A DNA stretch of 64,000 nucleotides, taken from the NCBI GenBank assembly GCA_900320025.1, contig ONQW01000002.1:1-64000 (forward strand). The letters are read 5' to 3'. The DNA comes from an uncultured Lachnospiraceae bacterium (lineage in GTDB: Bacteria > Bacillota > Clostridia > Lachnospirales > Lachnospiraceae). The notes below the pieces were generated by a model, which was given only the letters and a program-made list of their open reading frames with translations, made no database searches and was not told the origin of the DNA. A program made the translations under genes and the position numbers. This document shows, one piece after another, positions 7,455 to 16,118 of the stretch; positions within the stretch are counted from its first letter, which is position 1, and the number at the start of each line of letters is the position of its first letter.

Positions 7455-8546
7455 CTACTCCTGCAAAACCAACAGGTCGCAGTTTACCTTCCCGTCTATA
7501 CCTTTCACCTTTCCTGCTCCGTACTGCCAGCAGGTAAAGCGGTAAGGGAAATACAATGAACCGCTCCGGTCTGCAATCCATTTGTCCGTATCCTCGAACT
7601 GCCCGAGATCAAGCATCATCGCGTATCCCGCCGCATTGCTGTAGAGCATCCCCTTCTGACCTCCCTTGTTCAGAGTGTCGAGGAAGGTCTTCGCATGGGA
7701 CGTCCAGGCCGCCCGGCTCTGCCCGTAGGCGCGGCTGTCTCTGGAGGGCGCCGTAATCACAGCTGCCACAGGCCCATCGACCGGCTGTGCAAGATCATGC
7801 AATGCATCAAGAAGAAATGCTGCGTCCGCCTCTGCCTCCTCATCCGTGATGCAGTTCAGCCTCATATACACTCCTGTCCGGATTCCTGCCTTCTGTGCCT
7901 CCGTGACATTGGTAAGGAATCGATCATCAAGGAACAGTGTGCCGTCCTGGTCACGTCCGCCGACCCGGATCATGGCAAACTGCACACCGTCCTCCGCGGC
8001 AGCCTCCCAGTCTATCGTTCCGGTAGCGGAAGAGATGTCGATGCCGAACCGGGTCTTCACGTCCCCGTTATCGCCGCGGTACGCCATCCTTCCGTCGTCG
8101 CCCGGAGCAAAATCCGCACTGTCAAACGGATTGGTCCGCACGTTCTTCAGAATCGGATAGAAATAATACTGATCATCCGCGCTGACAACAAAGTTATCCG
8201 GGTACAGTGTCCGCAGCGTGGTCAGTACCGATTTTCCCGTCTCCAGAGAAGACTGCATCTCCTGCAGCAATTTGCGGCGCGCCTCCTCGGAGGATTCCTG
8301 TGATGCATTCTGCACGAGACGCTCGACTTCCTGATCCGTATACAGCGTCTTGGCATGCTCCGTCGTGGCCGTCATCTCCTGATGAATCAGGGACAGTTCC
8401 TTCCTTGTCTCACGATATCGGAGAAAAAGAATCACAGCGCCCGCCAGCACTGCCAGCGTAAGCAGACACAGAAAAATGACATTGATCAGGTACACTGTAC
8501 GCAGATGATTCGGATTCGATTTTCTTTCCTTCCTGTCCTCGCTCAT
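7455..8546 (-). CDS. Membrane-anchored GH25 lysozyme-like protein, probably catalytically altered
   Basis: 363 residues: short basic cytoplasmic end, one membrane segment (about 19-43), a coiled-coil stalk (about 45-105), then a GH25-type barrel from about 165 (FGIDISSATGTIDWEAA, FAMIRVGGRD, IRTGVYMRL, MLYSNAAGY, CWQYGAGKVKGIDGKVNCD). GH25 enzymes cut peptidoglycan between MurNAc and GlcNAc outside the cell. Asp170 at the first catalytic position is present, but the family's Asp-x-Glu after the fourth strand is replaced by VAAVITA (about 260-266), so hydrolysis is doubtful; it may bind wall or act differently. The ATG overlaps the ftsY stop by four bases (ATGA), placing it inside the SRP gene set. 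Confidence 0.8.
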   Translation of the reverse strand: MSEDRKERKSNPNHLRTVYLINVIFLCLLTLAVLAGAVILFLRYRETRKELSLIHQEMTATTEHAKTLYTDQEVERLVQNASQESSEEARRKLLQEMQSSLETGKSVLTTLRTLYPDNFVVSADDQYYFYPILKNVRTNPFDSADFAPGDDGRMAYRGDNGDVKTRFGIDISSATGTIDWEAAAEDGVQFAMIRVGGRDQDGTLFLDDRFLTNVTEAQKAGIRTGVYMRLNCITDEEAEADAAFLLDALHDLAQPVDGPVAAVITAPSRDSRAYGQSRAAWTSHAKTFLDTLNKGGQKGMLYSNAAGYAMMLDLGQFEDTDKWIADRSGSLYFPYRFTCWQYGAGKVKGIDGKVNCDLLVLQE

Positions 8547-9502
8547 GTCTGCGATTCTCCGACGCCGAACAGAGCGTCCACATAGTCATCCGGCCGGAAG
8601 CGCTGAAGATCATCCATCTTCTCCCCGACCCCGATGAATTTTACCGGGATTCCCAGCTCCGACTGAATCGCGATGGCAATCCCGCCTTTCGCAGTGCCGT
8701 CCATTTTGGTCAGAATAATTCCGGTCAGATGGGCGGCCTCGTTAAATTCCTTCGCCTGTGCAAGGGCGTTCTGGCCGGTGGTGCCATCGAGAACAATCAG
8801 ATTCTCACGCATGCATTCCGGCCATTCCCGGCTGATGATCCGATCAATTTTGCCCAGTTCCGCCATCAGATTCTTCTTGTTATGGAGTCGTCCTGCCGTA
8901 TCAACCAGCAAAATATCCGCATGCCTTGCCTTCGCAGCCTGCACCGCGTCAAACAGTACGCTGGCCGGATCCGAACCCTCCGGCGCTCCGATCATATCGA
9001 CGCCGGCCTGCTTTGCCCAGGCCGAGAGCTGCTCATTCGCCGCCGCACGGAACGTATCCGCCGCCGCAATAATGACCTTCTTCCCCTCGTCCCGGTATAT
9101 CCCGGCGAGTTTTCCGACCGATGTCGTCTTTCCGACACCATTGACACCGATGACCAGAACCACGGATGGTCCCTGTTCGAAATCGTAAGCGTGCGCATCG
9201 ACCGCCATCTGCTCTTTGATATTGTGAATCAGCAGCCCCTTGCACAGACCGGGATCTTTGATCTTCTGCTCCTTCACCTGTGCCCGGAGCTTTTCCATAA
9301 TCTGGTCCGTGGCCTTGATCCCGATGTCTCCCATAATCATGGTTTCTTCGAGATCTTCGTAAAAATCCTCGTCAATCCTGTCGTAGGACGTGAAGGCCCT
9401 CTCGATTCCGCTCCCAATGTTGTTGCGGGATTTTGTCAGCCCGCTGAACAGTCTGGAAAAGAAGCCCTTCTTCTTTGATTTATCCGCGCCTTCCTCCGGC
9501 AT
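8543..9502 (-). CDS. ftsY: Signal recognition particle receptor FtsY
   Basis: SRP receptor GTPase that docks Ffh-ribosome complexes at the membrane. Short N-terminal lysine-rich segment (KSKKKGFFSRLF), then the NG domain with GVNGVGKTTSVGKLA, DTAGRLHNKKNLM and TKMDGTAKGG. 319 residues, without the long acidic A domain of enterobacteria. GGAGG lies six bases before the ATG, at the end of a truncated copy of the intercistronic repeat (9514-9538). Follows smc, as usual. Confidence 0.97.
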   Translation of the reverse strand: MPEEGADKSKKKGFFSRLFSGLTKSRNNIGSGIERAFTSYDRIDEDFYEDLEETMIMGDIGIKATDQIMEKLRAQVKEQKIKDPGLCKGLLIHNIKEQMAVDAHAYDFEQGPSVVLVIGVNGVGKTTSVGKLAGIYRDEGKKVIIAAADTFRAAANEQLSAWAKQAGVDMIGAPEGSDPASVLFDAVQAAKARHADILLVDTAGRLHNKKNLMAELGKIDRIISREWPECMRENLIVLDGTTGQNALAQAKEFNEAAHLTGIILTKMDGTAKGGIAIAIQSELGIPVKFIGVGEKMDDLQRFRPDDYVDALFGVGESQT

Positions 9503-9513
9503 TTTATACCTCC

Positions 9514-9538
9514 GTGCCGCGTCTGCAGCTGCACCGCG
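9514..9538 (-). repeat. Intercistronic hairpin repeat, distal stem only (smc/ftsY junction)
   Basis: Minus strand GTGCAGCTGCAGACGCGGCA, directly followed by CGGAGGTAT and the ftsY ATG. It matches the last hairpin of the copies at 30919, 54052 and 59158 (shared GACGCGGCAC and GGGTAT-like ending). Confidence 0.6.
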
Positions 9539-9541
9539 TTC

Positions 9542-12500
9542 TCAGTTACTCAGATCCTTGTCAATCAGACTGACACTGACCAGCGCGGATACTCCCTTCT
9601 CCTGCATGGTGATGCCATAGAGCCGGTCTGCCCGTTCCATGGTCCCGCGGCGGTGCGTAATGACAATGAACTGCGTATGCTTCGTCAGCTTGTGAAGATA
9701 ATCAGCAAACCGTCCCACATTACTTTCATCCAGTGCTGCCTCTATTTCATCGAGCAGACAGAACGGGGAAGGCTTGAGATTCTGAATGGCAAAAAGCAGG
9801 GAAATCGCGGTAAGCGCCTTCTCTCCGCCCGACATCTGCATCATGTTGACGAGCTTTTTTCCCGGCGGCTGCGCGATCACACGCACACCTGCCTCCAGAA
9901 TATCCTCCCCCTCCATGAGTTCCAGCGTGCCGTGGCCGCCGCCAAACATTTCCCGGAACACCTTGTCAAATTCGGCATTGATCCTGGCAAACTGTTCCCG
10001 GAACTGTCTGCGCATATTCTCATCGAGATCCCCGATGATTTTTCTGAGGTCCTCCGCTGCCTTTTCCAGATCATCATGTTGCGTTTTCAGGAACGTATAA
10101 CGCTCCATCAGTGTCCGGTACTCCTCGATCGCATTGACATTGACCGGCCCCAGTTCACGGATTTTCCCCTTGAGTCCGGAAGCCTCCCGTTTCATGCCGG
10201 CAAGATCTGTCATGGACTCATCCCGCATGGACGCTGCATCAGAAGGTGTGATCTGATACTCATCCCACAGATAGTTGATTCTGGCATCGATCGTTTCCTG
10301 CAGCTTGTCGCGCTGGGCGCCAAGACGATAAGTTTCCTTGTCCAATCCGCTGACTTTCTGGTTCAGCGCATCCCTCTGGTCAAAGAACTGCTTCTGCTTT
10401 TCGGTCAGCTCCTCCTTCCTTGCCGCGCTCTTTGACAGCAGGGCGGAAAGTTCTGTCCCAGTTTCCTCCGATGCAAGGATTGTCTTCTCGATTTCTGCAA
10501 TATTTTGCTGCTTCTCCCCGATCTCGTCCTTTCCTTCCTCGATTCCCTTCAGAATCTCGTTCAGACTGTCTGTATACCGTTGCACTTCCTCGTTGGTCCG
10601 GTCCAGATTCTGCTGTTCAAAATCCGCCCTCTGCCGGATCTTTCCAGCTTCCACCTCCATCCGGCTGACAGCCGCAGCCGCCTGTTCTTCCTCTGCCCGG
10701 TGCGCTTCCAGCTCCTTCTGCAGGGAATTGACCTCTTCCGTGAGCGCCTGCTCTGTCTGCCTGGAGGCATTCAGCCGCTCGCCCATTTCCTGTTTTTCTC
10801 CGGTCAGCTCCTCTGTCTGTTTCTGGATTGCCCGGTCTTCCTCCTTCAGCTGCTCGTAGCTGCCGGCAGCCTCCGCCGCCTTTTCCTTCTCCCGGGTCAG
10901 CTGAATGCGGGCCGTATTCTGCGCGATCAGCAGCCTCTGTATCTCCATGCCGGCGGTGTCATTTTCTGCCCGCAGGGCATTTCGTCTGGTTTTGAGCGCC
11001 TCGATCCGCTGCGATGACTCCTCCTGCTGCTGTTTGTATTTTGCGGCAGAGCTTTCCAACTCAGCTATTTCGCGGCGGCGGCCGAGCAGATTCGTGGAAT
11101 CGCGGAATGCGCCGCCCGAGATCGCGCCGCCCGGCGTAAACAATTCTCCGTCGAGTGTCACTACACGGAGCTTATGATGATATTTCTGCTGGAGTCCCCG
11201 CGCTGTCTCGAAGGAATCCGTCACCACGGTTCGCCCGATCAGACTTTTGGCCACATTTTCAAAACGCGGCTCGCAACGGACGAGGCTGCTGGCAAGTCCG
11301 ATTACGCCACGTTCCCGGAGTGCATCCGGATAAGCAAAATTCTGCGGATTCGTCACGCTGGTTAACGGCAGGAAGGTCGCGCGGCCGGCGCGATCTCTCT
11401 TGAGCATCTCGATACAGCGATGTGCCGTTTCCGTATCCTCGGTGACAATATTCTGTATATTCCCGCCTAGTGCCACCTCTATTGCCGTCTCATAACGCGC
11501 ATCGGTCTTTAAAAGATCTGCCACCACGCCGAGCAGTCCTTTTTCACGGGATTTCTGCTCCATCACGCGCCGGACGCTTCCGCCGAAGCCTTCGTACCGT
11601 TCTGTCATCGCACGGAGCGTGGACAGCCGTCCCTCCTCCTGATGATAACGGACATTGGCGCCGGACAGGAGCTCGTCCTCCTTCTGCAGCGCAGGGCGGA
11701 TACCGGCAATCTCTGATTCCAGCTCTTCCTTCTTCTTTTGAAGAAGAGAGACCTGCCGGCTGATCTCTGTAAATTTCTGTTCCGCCTCCCCGATCGCCTT
11801 GTCCTGAACAGATTCCGCAGATTCCACCGACACAAGCCTGCTGGTCAGTTCCGCCCGGCGGATCGAGATCTGTTCCTCCTTTGTCGTGATACTGGCAAGG
11901 CGTGATTTGATATTCGCCCGCTCATCCAGTTCGGACAGAATGCCGCTCTTGGCCTTCTCGATTTTATCCTGAATGTCAGCGGTCGTCTGTTGTATTCCGG
12001 CAAGTGCAGTGCGAAGGTCCCGCAGGGTCGCCTCTGCTTCCTCCGCCTTCGCCTGCTGCGCGGAATGCTGCGAAGCAGCATGATCCCGTTCCCCGGAAGC
12101 CCGTTCCACCTCTGCTCTGAGCGCATCCCGGCGGGAGGCGAAATGCTCTGCATTCTGCTGTGCGGCATTGATCTGCTCCCGGTACACATTAACCTGACCC
12201 TCGAGCTCCTTGCGCACGACACTGGCCTTTGTGATCCGGTCCCGGGTTTCATCTATCGTCCGGTCGAGTTCTTCCAGTTCCTTCTGAACCGCCTCATAAT
12301 CAGAACGATTCTTCTCAGACTCCTCGCGTGCTGCACTGAGATCTGACGCGGCAATCTCAAGCTGCCGGATTGCCTCATTCAGACGCTTCTGCAGATCCTC
12401 CCCCTCCAGCAGGAACACATTGACATCCAGCTTCCGGAGGCTCTCATGCGTCTTCAGATAGATCTGGGCCTTTTCTGACTGCTTTTCCAGCGGGCCGACC

Positions 12501-13102
12501 TGCTTTTCCAGCTCGGAGAGGATATCATTTACACGGACCAGATTGTCCTGCTCGCTGGCAAGCTTTTTTTCCGTCGTCTCCTTGCGGCGCTTGAATTTCA
12601 CGATTCCGGCCGCTTCATCGAACAGCTCTCTCCGATCCTCCGGTTTGTCCGACAGAATTTTATCAATCTGCCCCTGACCGATGATGGAATATCCTTCCTT
12701 ACCGATTCCGGTGTCGTAAAACAGCTCTGATACATCCTTCAGGCGGCATGTCGTTCCATTGATCAGGTATTCACTCTCCCCGGAGCGATACAGTCGTCTT
12801 GCGACCGTCACTTCCTCATAGGGGGTGTCCAGCTTGTGATCGGAATTGTCCAGCGTGATGGCAACATAGGCAAAGCCCATCGGTTTTCTGGACTCTGTTC
12901 CGGCAAAGATGACATCCTGCATGGAGGAGCCGCGCAGCTGCCGGATGCGCTGTTCCCCCAGCACCCAGCGCACCGCGTCCGCGACATTGCTCTTGCCGCT
13001 CCCGTTCGGTCCTACAATGGCAGTGATCCCGTTATGAAACTGAAAATTGATCTTATTGGCGAATGATTTAAAGCCGTGAATTTCAATTGATTTTAGATAC
13101 AC
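9542..13102 (-). CDS. smc: Chromosome segregation ATPase SMC
   Basis: Core of the bacterial condensin complex with ScpA and ScpB. 1186 residues: Walker A GPNGSGKSNVADAVRW near the N-terminus, a long coiled coil, a flexible hinge near the middle (YEGFGGSVRRVME ... LLGVVADLLKTDARYETAIE), the returning coil, and the C-terminal ABC signature MSGGEKALTAISLLF with Walker B FCLLDEIEAALDE. The start is GTG at 13102, overlapping the end of rnc by 20 bases, which suggests coupled translation. Full length and intact. Confidence 0.98.
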   Translation of the reverse strand: MYLKSIEIHGFKSFANKINFQFHNGITAIVGPNGSGKSNVADAVRWVLGEQRIRQLRGSSMQDVIFAGTESRKPMGFAYVAITLDNSDHKLDTPYEEVTVARRLYRSGESEYLINGTTCRLKDVSELFYDTGIGKEGYSIIGQGQIDKILSDKPEDRRELFDEAAGIVKFKRRKETTEKKLASEQDNLVRVNDILSELEKQVGPLEKQSEKAQIYLKTHESLRKLDVNVFLLEGEDLQKRLNEAIRQLEIAASDLSAAREESEKNRSDYEAVQKELEELDRTIDETRDRITKASVVRKELEGQVNVYREQINAAQQNAEHFASRRDALRAEVERASGERDHAASQHSAQQAKAEEAEATLRDLRTALAGIQQTTADIQDKIEKAKSGILSELDERANIKSRLASITTKEEQISIRRAELTSRLVSVESAESVQDKAIGEAEQKFTEISRQVSLLQKKKEELESEIAGIRPALQKEDELLSGANVRYHQEEGRLSTLRAMTERYEGFGGSVRRVMEQKSREKGLLGVVADLLKTDARYETAIEVALGGNIQNIVTEDTETAHRCIEMLKRDRAGRATFLPLTSVTNPQNFAYPDALRERGVIGLASSLVRCEPRFENVAKSLIGRTVVTDSFETARGLQQKYHHKLRVVTLDGELFTPGGAISGGAFRDSTNLLGRRREIAELESSAAKYKQQQEESSQRIEALKTRRNALRAENDTAGMEIQRLLIAQNTARIQLTREKEKAAEAAGSYEQLKEEDRAIQKQTEELTGEKQEMGERLNASRQTEQALTEEVNSLQKELEAHRAEEEQAAAAVSRMEVEAGKIRQRADFEQQNLDRTNEEVQRYTDSLNEILKGIEEGKDEIGEKQQNIAEIEKTILASEETGTELSALLSKSAARKEELTEKQKQFFDQRDALNQKVSGLDKETYRLGAQRDKLQETIDARINYLWDEYQITPSDAASMRDESMTDLAGMKREASGLKGKIRELGPVNVNAIEEYRTLMERYTFLKTQHDDLEKAAEDLRKIIGDLDENMRRQFREQFARINAEFDKVFREMFGGGHGTLELMEGEDILEAGVRVIAQPPGKKLVNMMQMSGGEKALTAISLLFAIQNLKPSPFCLLDEIEAALDESNVGRFADYLHKLTKHTQFIVITHRRGTMERADRLYGITMQEKGVSALVSVSLIDKDLSN

Positions 13103-13838
13103 GTTTTTCTCTTGTTCCCGAATTGTCCGGCAGTGCCCCTGATTCCTGCGTCATCGTTTTCAGCGCCTCAAAGGCTGCCTGCTGTTCCGCGTGTTTCTTC
13201 GATTTGCCTGTACCGTCAGCGAGCTTCACGTCATCCAGAAAGACTGCTACACGGAAGGTCTTTTCGTGCCCCGGGCCGTGCTCATCCAGAAGCTCATAGC
13301 GCACCCGGCTGCCCTTTTCCTGCGCCTTTTCCTGCAAAATAGATTTTGCATCGTAGAACAGAAGCTTTCCCTCCAGATCAGAGAGAATATACTTCATGAT
13401 AAATTTTTCCGGCTCCACCGCAGAACCGGAATCCAGATACATGGCTCCGATCACGGCCTCACAGACATCGGAAATAATAGAATCCTTGCTCCGGCCTCCG
13501 CACAGCTCTTCCCCTTTGCCGAGACGGATGAAATCCTCAAGCCGGAGATCTCTTGCGCAGTAGGCAAGCGCAGGCTCGCAGACCAGAGAGGAGCGCAGCT
13601 TGGTCATCTCTCCCTCCCGCATCTGTGGATAGGTGCGGTACAGAAAAGCGCTTGACACCATTTCCAGCACTGCGTCGCCAAGAAACTCCAGTCTCTCGTA
13701 ATCGTCATAGGTATGGATCTTCTGCTCATGAGCGAAGCTGGTGTGTGTAAGGGCACACTGCAGAAGATAGGTGTTGTGGAACTGATAACCGATGCGGTCC
13801 TCCAGGATCTGAATATCCGGCTGAACCAGGCTCATCAT
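13083..13838 (-). CDS. rnc: Ribonuclease III
   Basis: Cleaves double-stranded RNA in rRNA and mRNA maturation. Catalytic domain with LEFLGDAVLEMVSSAFLY and its acidic residues, followed by a dsRNA-binding domain (LQEKAQEKGSRVRYELLDEH ... SKKHAEQQAAFEAL). 251 residues. ATG overlaps the acpP stop by four bases; two ATGs are adjacent. The order acpP-rnc-smc-ftsY is standard for Firmicutes. Confidence 0.97.
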   Translation of the reverse strand: MMSLVQPDIQILEDRIGYQFHNTYLLQCALTHTSFAHEQKIHTYDDYERLEFLGDAVLEMVSSAFLYRTYPQMREGEMTKLRSSLVCEPALAYCARDLRLEDFIRLGKGEELCGGRSKDSIISDVCEAVIGAMYLDSGSAVEPEKFIMKYILSDLEGKLLFYDAKSILQEKAQEKGSRVRYELLDEHGPGHEKTFRVAVFLDDVKLADGTGKSKKHAEQQAAFEALKTMTQESGALPDNSGTREKRVSKIN

Positions 13839-14065
13839 GCCACCGCCTCTTTGATCATCGTCAGGGCATCGCCGACCGTCTTGACCCCGGCGACCTTTTC
13901 ATCCGGAATGGTGAGGCCAAACTCTTCCTCAATACCCATTTTGATCTGATACAGATCAAGAGAATCCGCACCGAGGTCGTCGGTGAACGTCGTCTCCTCC
14001 GTGATCTCATCCGGATCCACATTCAGAACATCTGCAATAATATGCTTCAGCTTATCAAACTCCAT
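13835..14065 (-). CDS. acpP: Acyl carrier protein
   Basis: Carries fatty-acyl intermediates on a phosphopantetheine arm. The attachment serine is in GADSLDLYQIKMGIEEEFGL (about residue 35), in a 76-residue acidic four-helix protein. Two ATGs follow GGAGG; the second (14065) has five-base spacing, the first (14068) only two, so I chose the second. Downstream of plsX with an 87-base gap containing a CCGGCAG/CTGCCGG hairpin. Confidence 0.97.
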   Translation of the reverse strand: MEFDKLKHIIADVLNVDPDEITEETTFTDDLGADSLDLYQIKMGIEEEFGLTIPDEKVAGVKTVGDALTMIKEAVA

Positions 14066-14155
14066 CATTTCCTCCCATCGCAGTCACTGCTGCATATTCC
14101 GGCAGTGAATCGAAAACGCTGCCGGCTCTTTTATGATAACGGATCAGACCTCAGC

Positions 14156-15208
14156 TCAGTCTGCCGATGTCGTCTGTGCCTTTTTCACAGTGCGGTCCAC
14201 CAGCTTCATCTTCTCCCTGAACTGGTCGTTGATCCTCTTGTCCTTCCATTCCACACACTGCTCTACAGCGTGGGCAAAGACGACAGCGTCCGCATTGCCA
14301 TGCGCCTTCACCACCAGCCCGTTCAGCCCGAGCATCGGTGCACCGCCGTAAGTCCGAACGCTGAATTTAGTCAGGGTTTTCTTAAGGGCAGGCTTCACCA
14401 TCAGACCTCCCAGCAGAGCCAGGGGGCCGCCGTGGCGGATCGCATCGGAAATTTCTTCCTGCAGCATGTGCGCCGTTCCTTCATACATCTTGAGAAGCAT
14501 GTTCCCTGTAAAGGCATCGCAGACCACGACGTCCGCTCCGCCGTACGGAATATCCCGCGCCTCGACGCTGCCCGTGAAATGGATATCTGTCAGCGCCTTC
14601 ATCAGCGGCATTGTTTCCTTCACGAGCGCATTTCCCTTGTCATCCTCAGCGCCGATGTTGGCAAGTGCAACTCTCGGATTCCTGACGCCAAGAATACTTT
14701 CCATGTAAATGGAACCCATCTGCCCCCACTGCACCAGTTCGCTCGCCCTCGCATCCACATTGGCGCCGCAGTCAATCAGCAGAACCGGGCCGCGCTTCGT
14801 CGGCAGTACCGGTGCAAAAGGCGCCCGTTCAATCCCCTTGATCCGGCCGATCAGAAGCTGGCCTCCCACAAGGGTGGCTCCCGAGCTTCCTGCCGTGACA
14901 AATGCATCGCACTCTCCGTGACGAACCAGCATCATTCCCTGCACGATGGAACTGTCCTTTTTCTTCGTGATCGCCTGAACAGGCGGTTCTGCCATAGCGA
15001 TCACTTCCGAGGCAGGATGGATGTGAAGCCGCTCCTGCGGCAAATCCGGAAGAGCAGACAGTTCCTTCCGGATCACCTCTTCCTGTCCCACAAGCGTGAC
15101 ATCAAGACGGCTCTGTCTGCGCAGTGCTTCCGCCGCTCCCCGGATGATCTCACCCGGTGCATTGTCCCCGCCCATGGCGTCCACTGCCACCCGTATCATC
15201 TCTGCCAT
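14156..15208 (-). CDS. plsX: Phosphate acyltransferase PlsX
   Basis: Peripheral membrane enzyme converting acyl-ACP to acyl-phosphate, the first step of PlsX/PlsY phospholipid synthesis. VAVDAMGGDNAPGEIIRGA at the start, then VTAGSSGATLVGG, LIDCGANVD and VVCDAFTGNMLLKM are family motifs. The ATG at 15208 has GGAGG seven bases upstream and gives about 350 residues; an open frame continues upstream to 15295 but has no support. Other fatty-acid genes (fabH, fabD, fabF) do not follow; acpP does. Confidence 0.96.
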   Translation of the reverse strand: MAEMIRVAVDAMGGDNAPGEIIRGAAEALRRQSRLDVTLVGQEEVIRKELSALPDLPQERLHIHPASEVIAMAEPPVQAITKKKDSSIVQGMMLVRHGECDAFVTAGSSGATLVGGQLLIGRIKGIERAPFAPVLPTKRGPVLLIDCGANVDARASELVQWGQMGSIYMESILGVRNPRVALANIGAEDDKGNALVKETMPLMKALTDIHFTGSVEARDIPYGGADVVVCDAFTGNMLLKMYEGTAHMLQEEISDAIRHGGPLALLGGLMVKPALKKTLTKFSVRTYGGAPMLGLNGLVVKAHGNADAVVFAHAVEQCVEWKDKRINDQFREKMKLVDRTVKKAQTTSAD

Positions 15209-15232
15209 CCATTTTCCTCCGTTCAATATATC

Positions 15233-15273
15233 AAAAATCAGCGCCCACGGTGCGCATATGCAGAAGTGGGCGC
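15233..15273 (-). terminator. Terminator-like hairpin in the plsX leader
   Basis: Minus strand GCGCCCAC (15266-15273) pairs with GTGGGCGC (15241-15248), followed by TGATTTTTG. It lies between the plsX promoter (15299-15327) and the plsX ribosome binding site, so it could attenuate plsX-acpP transcription. Eight pairs and a five-T run make this a moderate terminator. Confidence 0.5.
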
Positions 15274-15298
15274 CGACCATTGGCACTATTGTCATCCT

Positions 15299-15327
15299 AT
15301 GATACTAGAACAGGGCGCTGATTGCAA
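15299..15327 (-). promoter_or_regulatory. Promoter for plsX-acpP
   Basis: Minus strand TTGCAA (15322-15327), 17 bases, TATCAT (15299-15304), about 90 bases before the plsX start. Upstream (15340-15440) three degenerate copies of a GATTCCxGAAACAGGAGTT-like direct repeat are visible. Confidence 0.65.
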
Positions 15328-15452
15328 GAAATCCGGGCGGGGCTCCAATTCCGGAGACCTCCTGTCCCGATAGAGCTGAGCGGAACTCCTGTTTCTGGAA
15401 TCAGAAAGCAACTCCTGTTTCGGGAATCGGATGGCTTATGAAATCTTTGTTC

Positions 15453-15483
15453 AAAAAAACCGGCGCAGATCTCTCTGCACCGG
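15453..15483 (-). terminator. Intrinsic terminator after rpmF
   Basis: Minus strand CCGGTGCAGA-GAGA-TCTGCGCCGG (ten pairs, one G-T) followed by seven Ts. It separates rpmF from plsX, which usually share a transcript. Confidence 0.9.
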
Positions 15484-15570
15484 CTGTTCTTCCATATTTG
15501 ATTTTCCTCTCCGATATCGCAGTAACTTGCGAACCGAAACGGAAAAGATGAGGCGTGATTCAGGAATGAA

Positions 15571-15753
15571 TCAATCGTTGACCTTGACAACCTCTCTCTT
15601 ATTGTAAGTGCCGCAATTCTTGCAGACTCTGTGCGGCATCGTCAGCTCGCCGCATTTGCTGCACTTTACAAGAGTCGGAGCGGTCATTTTCCAATTCGCT
15701 CTTCTCTTATCTCTGTGGCTTCTGGAAGATTTATTCTTAGGGCAGATGGACAT
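15571..15753 (-). CDS. rpmF: 50S ribosomal protein L32 (zinc-binding form)
   Basis: 60-residue ribosomal protein with a basic N-terminus (KNKSSRSHRDKRRANW) and a zinc ribbon CSKC...CKNC, the zinc-requiring C+ type. It has its own consensus promoter and terminator. The DUF177 (YceD) gene that normally precedes rpmF is absent. Confidence 0.97.
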   Translation of the reverse strand: MSICPKNKSSRSHRDKRRANWKMTAPTLVKCSKCGELTMPHRVCKNCGTYNKREVVKVND

Positions 15754-15854
15754 CTCGTTTACACCTCCTTAGCTATTCCCAAGAAATCGGGATTAATGCT
15801 GTTCCCAACCGGGAAAAGCGAGGGCCACGGGTCACATGGTCACAAACAAATTGT

Positions 15855-15883
15855 ATTATAGCGGCAGCAGCATGCTCTGTCAA
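15855..15883 (-). promoter_or_regulatory. Perfect-consensus sigma-A promoter for rpmF
   Basis: Minus strand TTGACA (15878-15883), 17 bases, TATAAT (15855-15860). All twelve box bases match consensus. The -35 lies within the last of three tandem repeats. Confidence 0.92.
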
Positions 15884-15954
15884 TAAGTTTATTGTAACTA
15901 TGCTTGACATTAGTTTATTGTAACTATGCTTGACACAAGATCACTGTGACTATT
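15877..15954 (-). repeat. Three tandem 26-bp repeats ending in the rpmF -35
   Basis: Units at 15877-15902, 15903-15928 and 15929-15954. The two promoter-proximal units share GTTTATTGTAACTATG on the plus strand; the distal unit is diverged. On the minus strand each ends in TGTCAAG or, at the promoter, TTGACAG. The same TGTCAAG/ATAG..ACA theme recurs in the 24-bp repeats before ylxM. Confidence 0.8.
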
Positions 15955-16039
15955 CATAGAGATGATAAGATTATTAAATTATTCACAGCGCTGTTCCCTG
16001 AATCTCGTTCGGCATCAGGAATACGCTCCGCGCATGCAA

Positions 16040-16082
16040 GCCGGGGTGGTCAGAGGCGCTTTGCACCTCCGACCGCCCCGGC
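16040..16082 (-). other. Very stable hairpin downstream of pta
   Basis: A stem of about 20 positions around an AAA loop (arms GCCGGGG.GGTC.GAGG.GC and its complement) with one mismatch and two G-T pairs. No T-run follows, so it may be a 3'-end stability or factor-dependent termination site for pta. The remaining sequence up to 15955 holds no gene that I can see. Confidence 0.6.
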
Positions 16083-16118
16083 CCTCTCTTGAAATCCGCC
16101 TGATATAAAAGGCCTTTC

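Noticed and set aside
7243..7581. Minus-strand frame with repeated HYDVKK-like peptides
   Set aside because: Produced by the 24-bp tandem repeats and overlaps the end of the GH25-like gene, the promoter and the ylxM start; no ribosome binding site.
14042..15373. Plus-strand open frame of 443 codons opposite plsX
   Set aside because: Shadow of plsX and acpP; low-complexity His/Arg/Leu composition and no recognisable domain.
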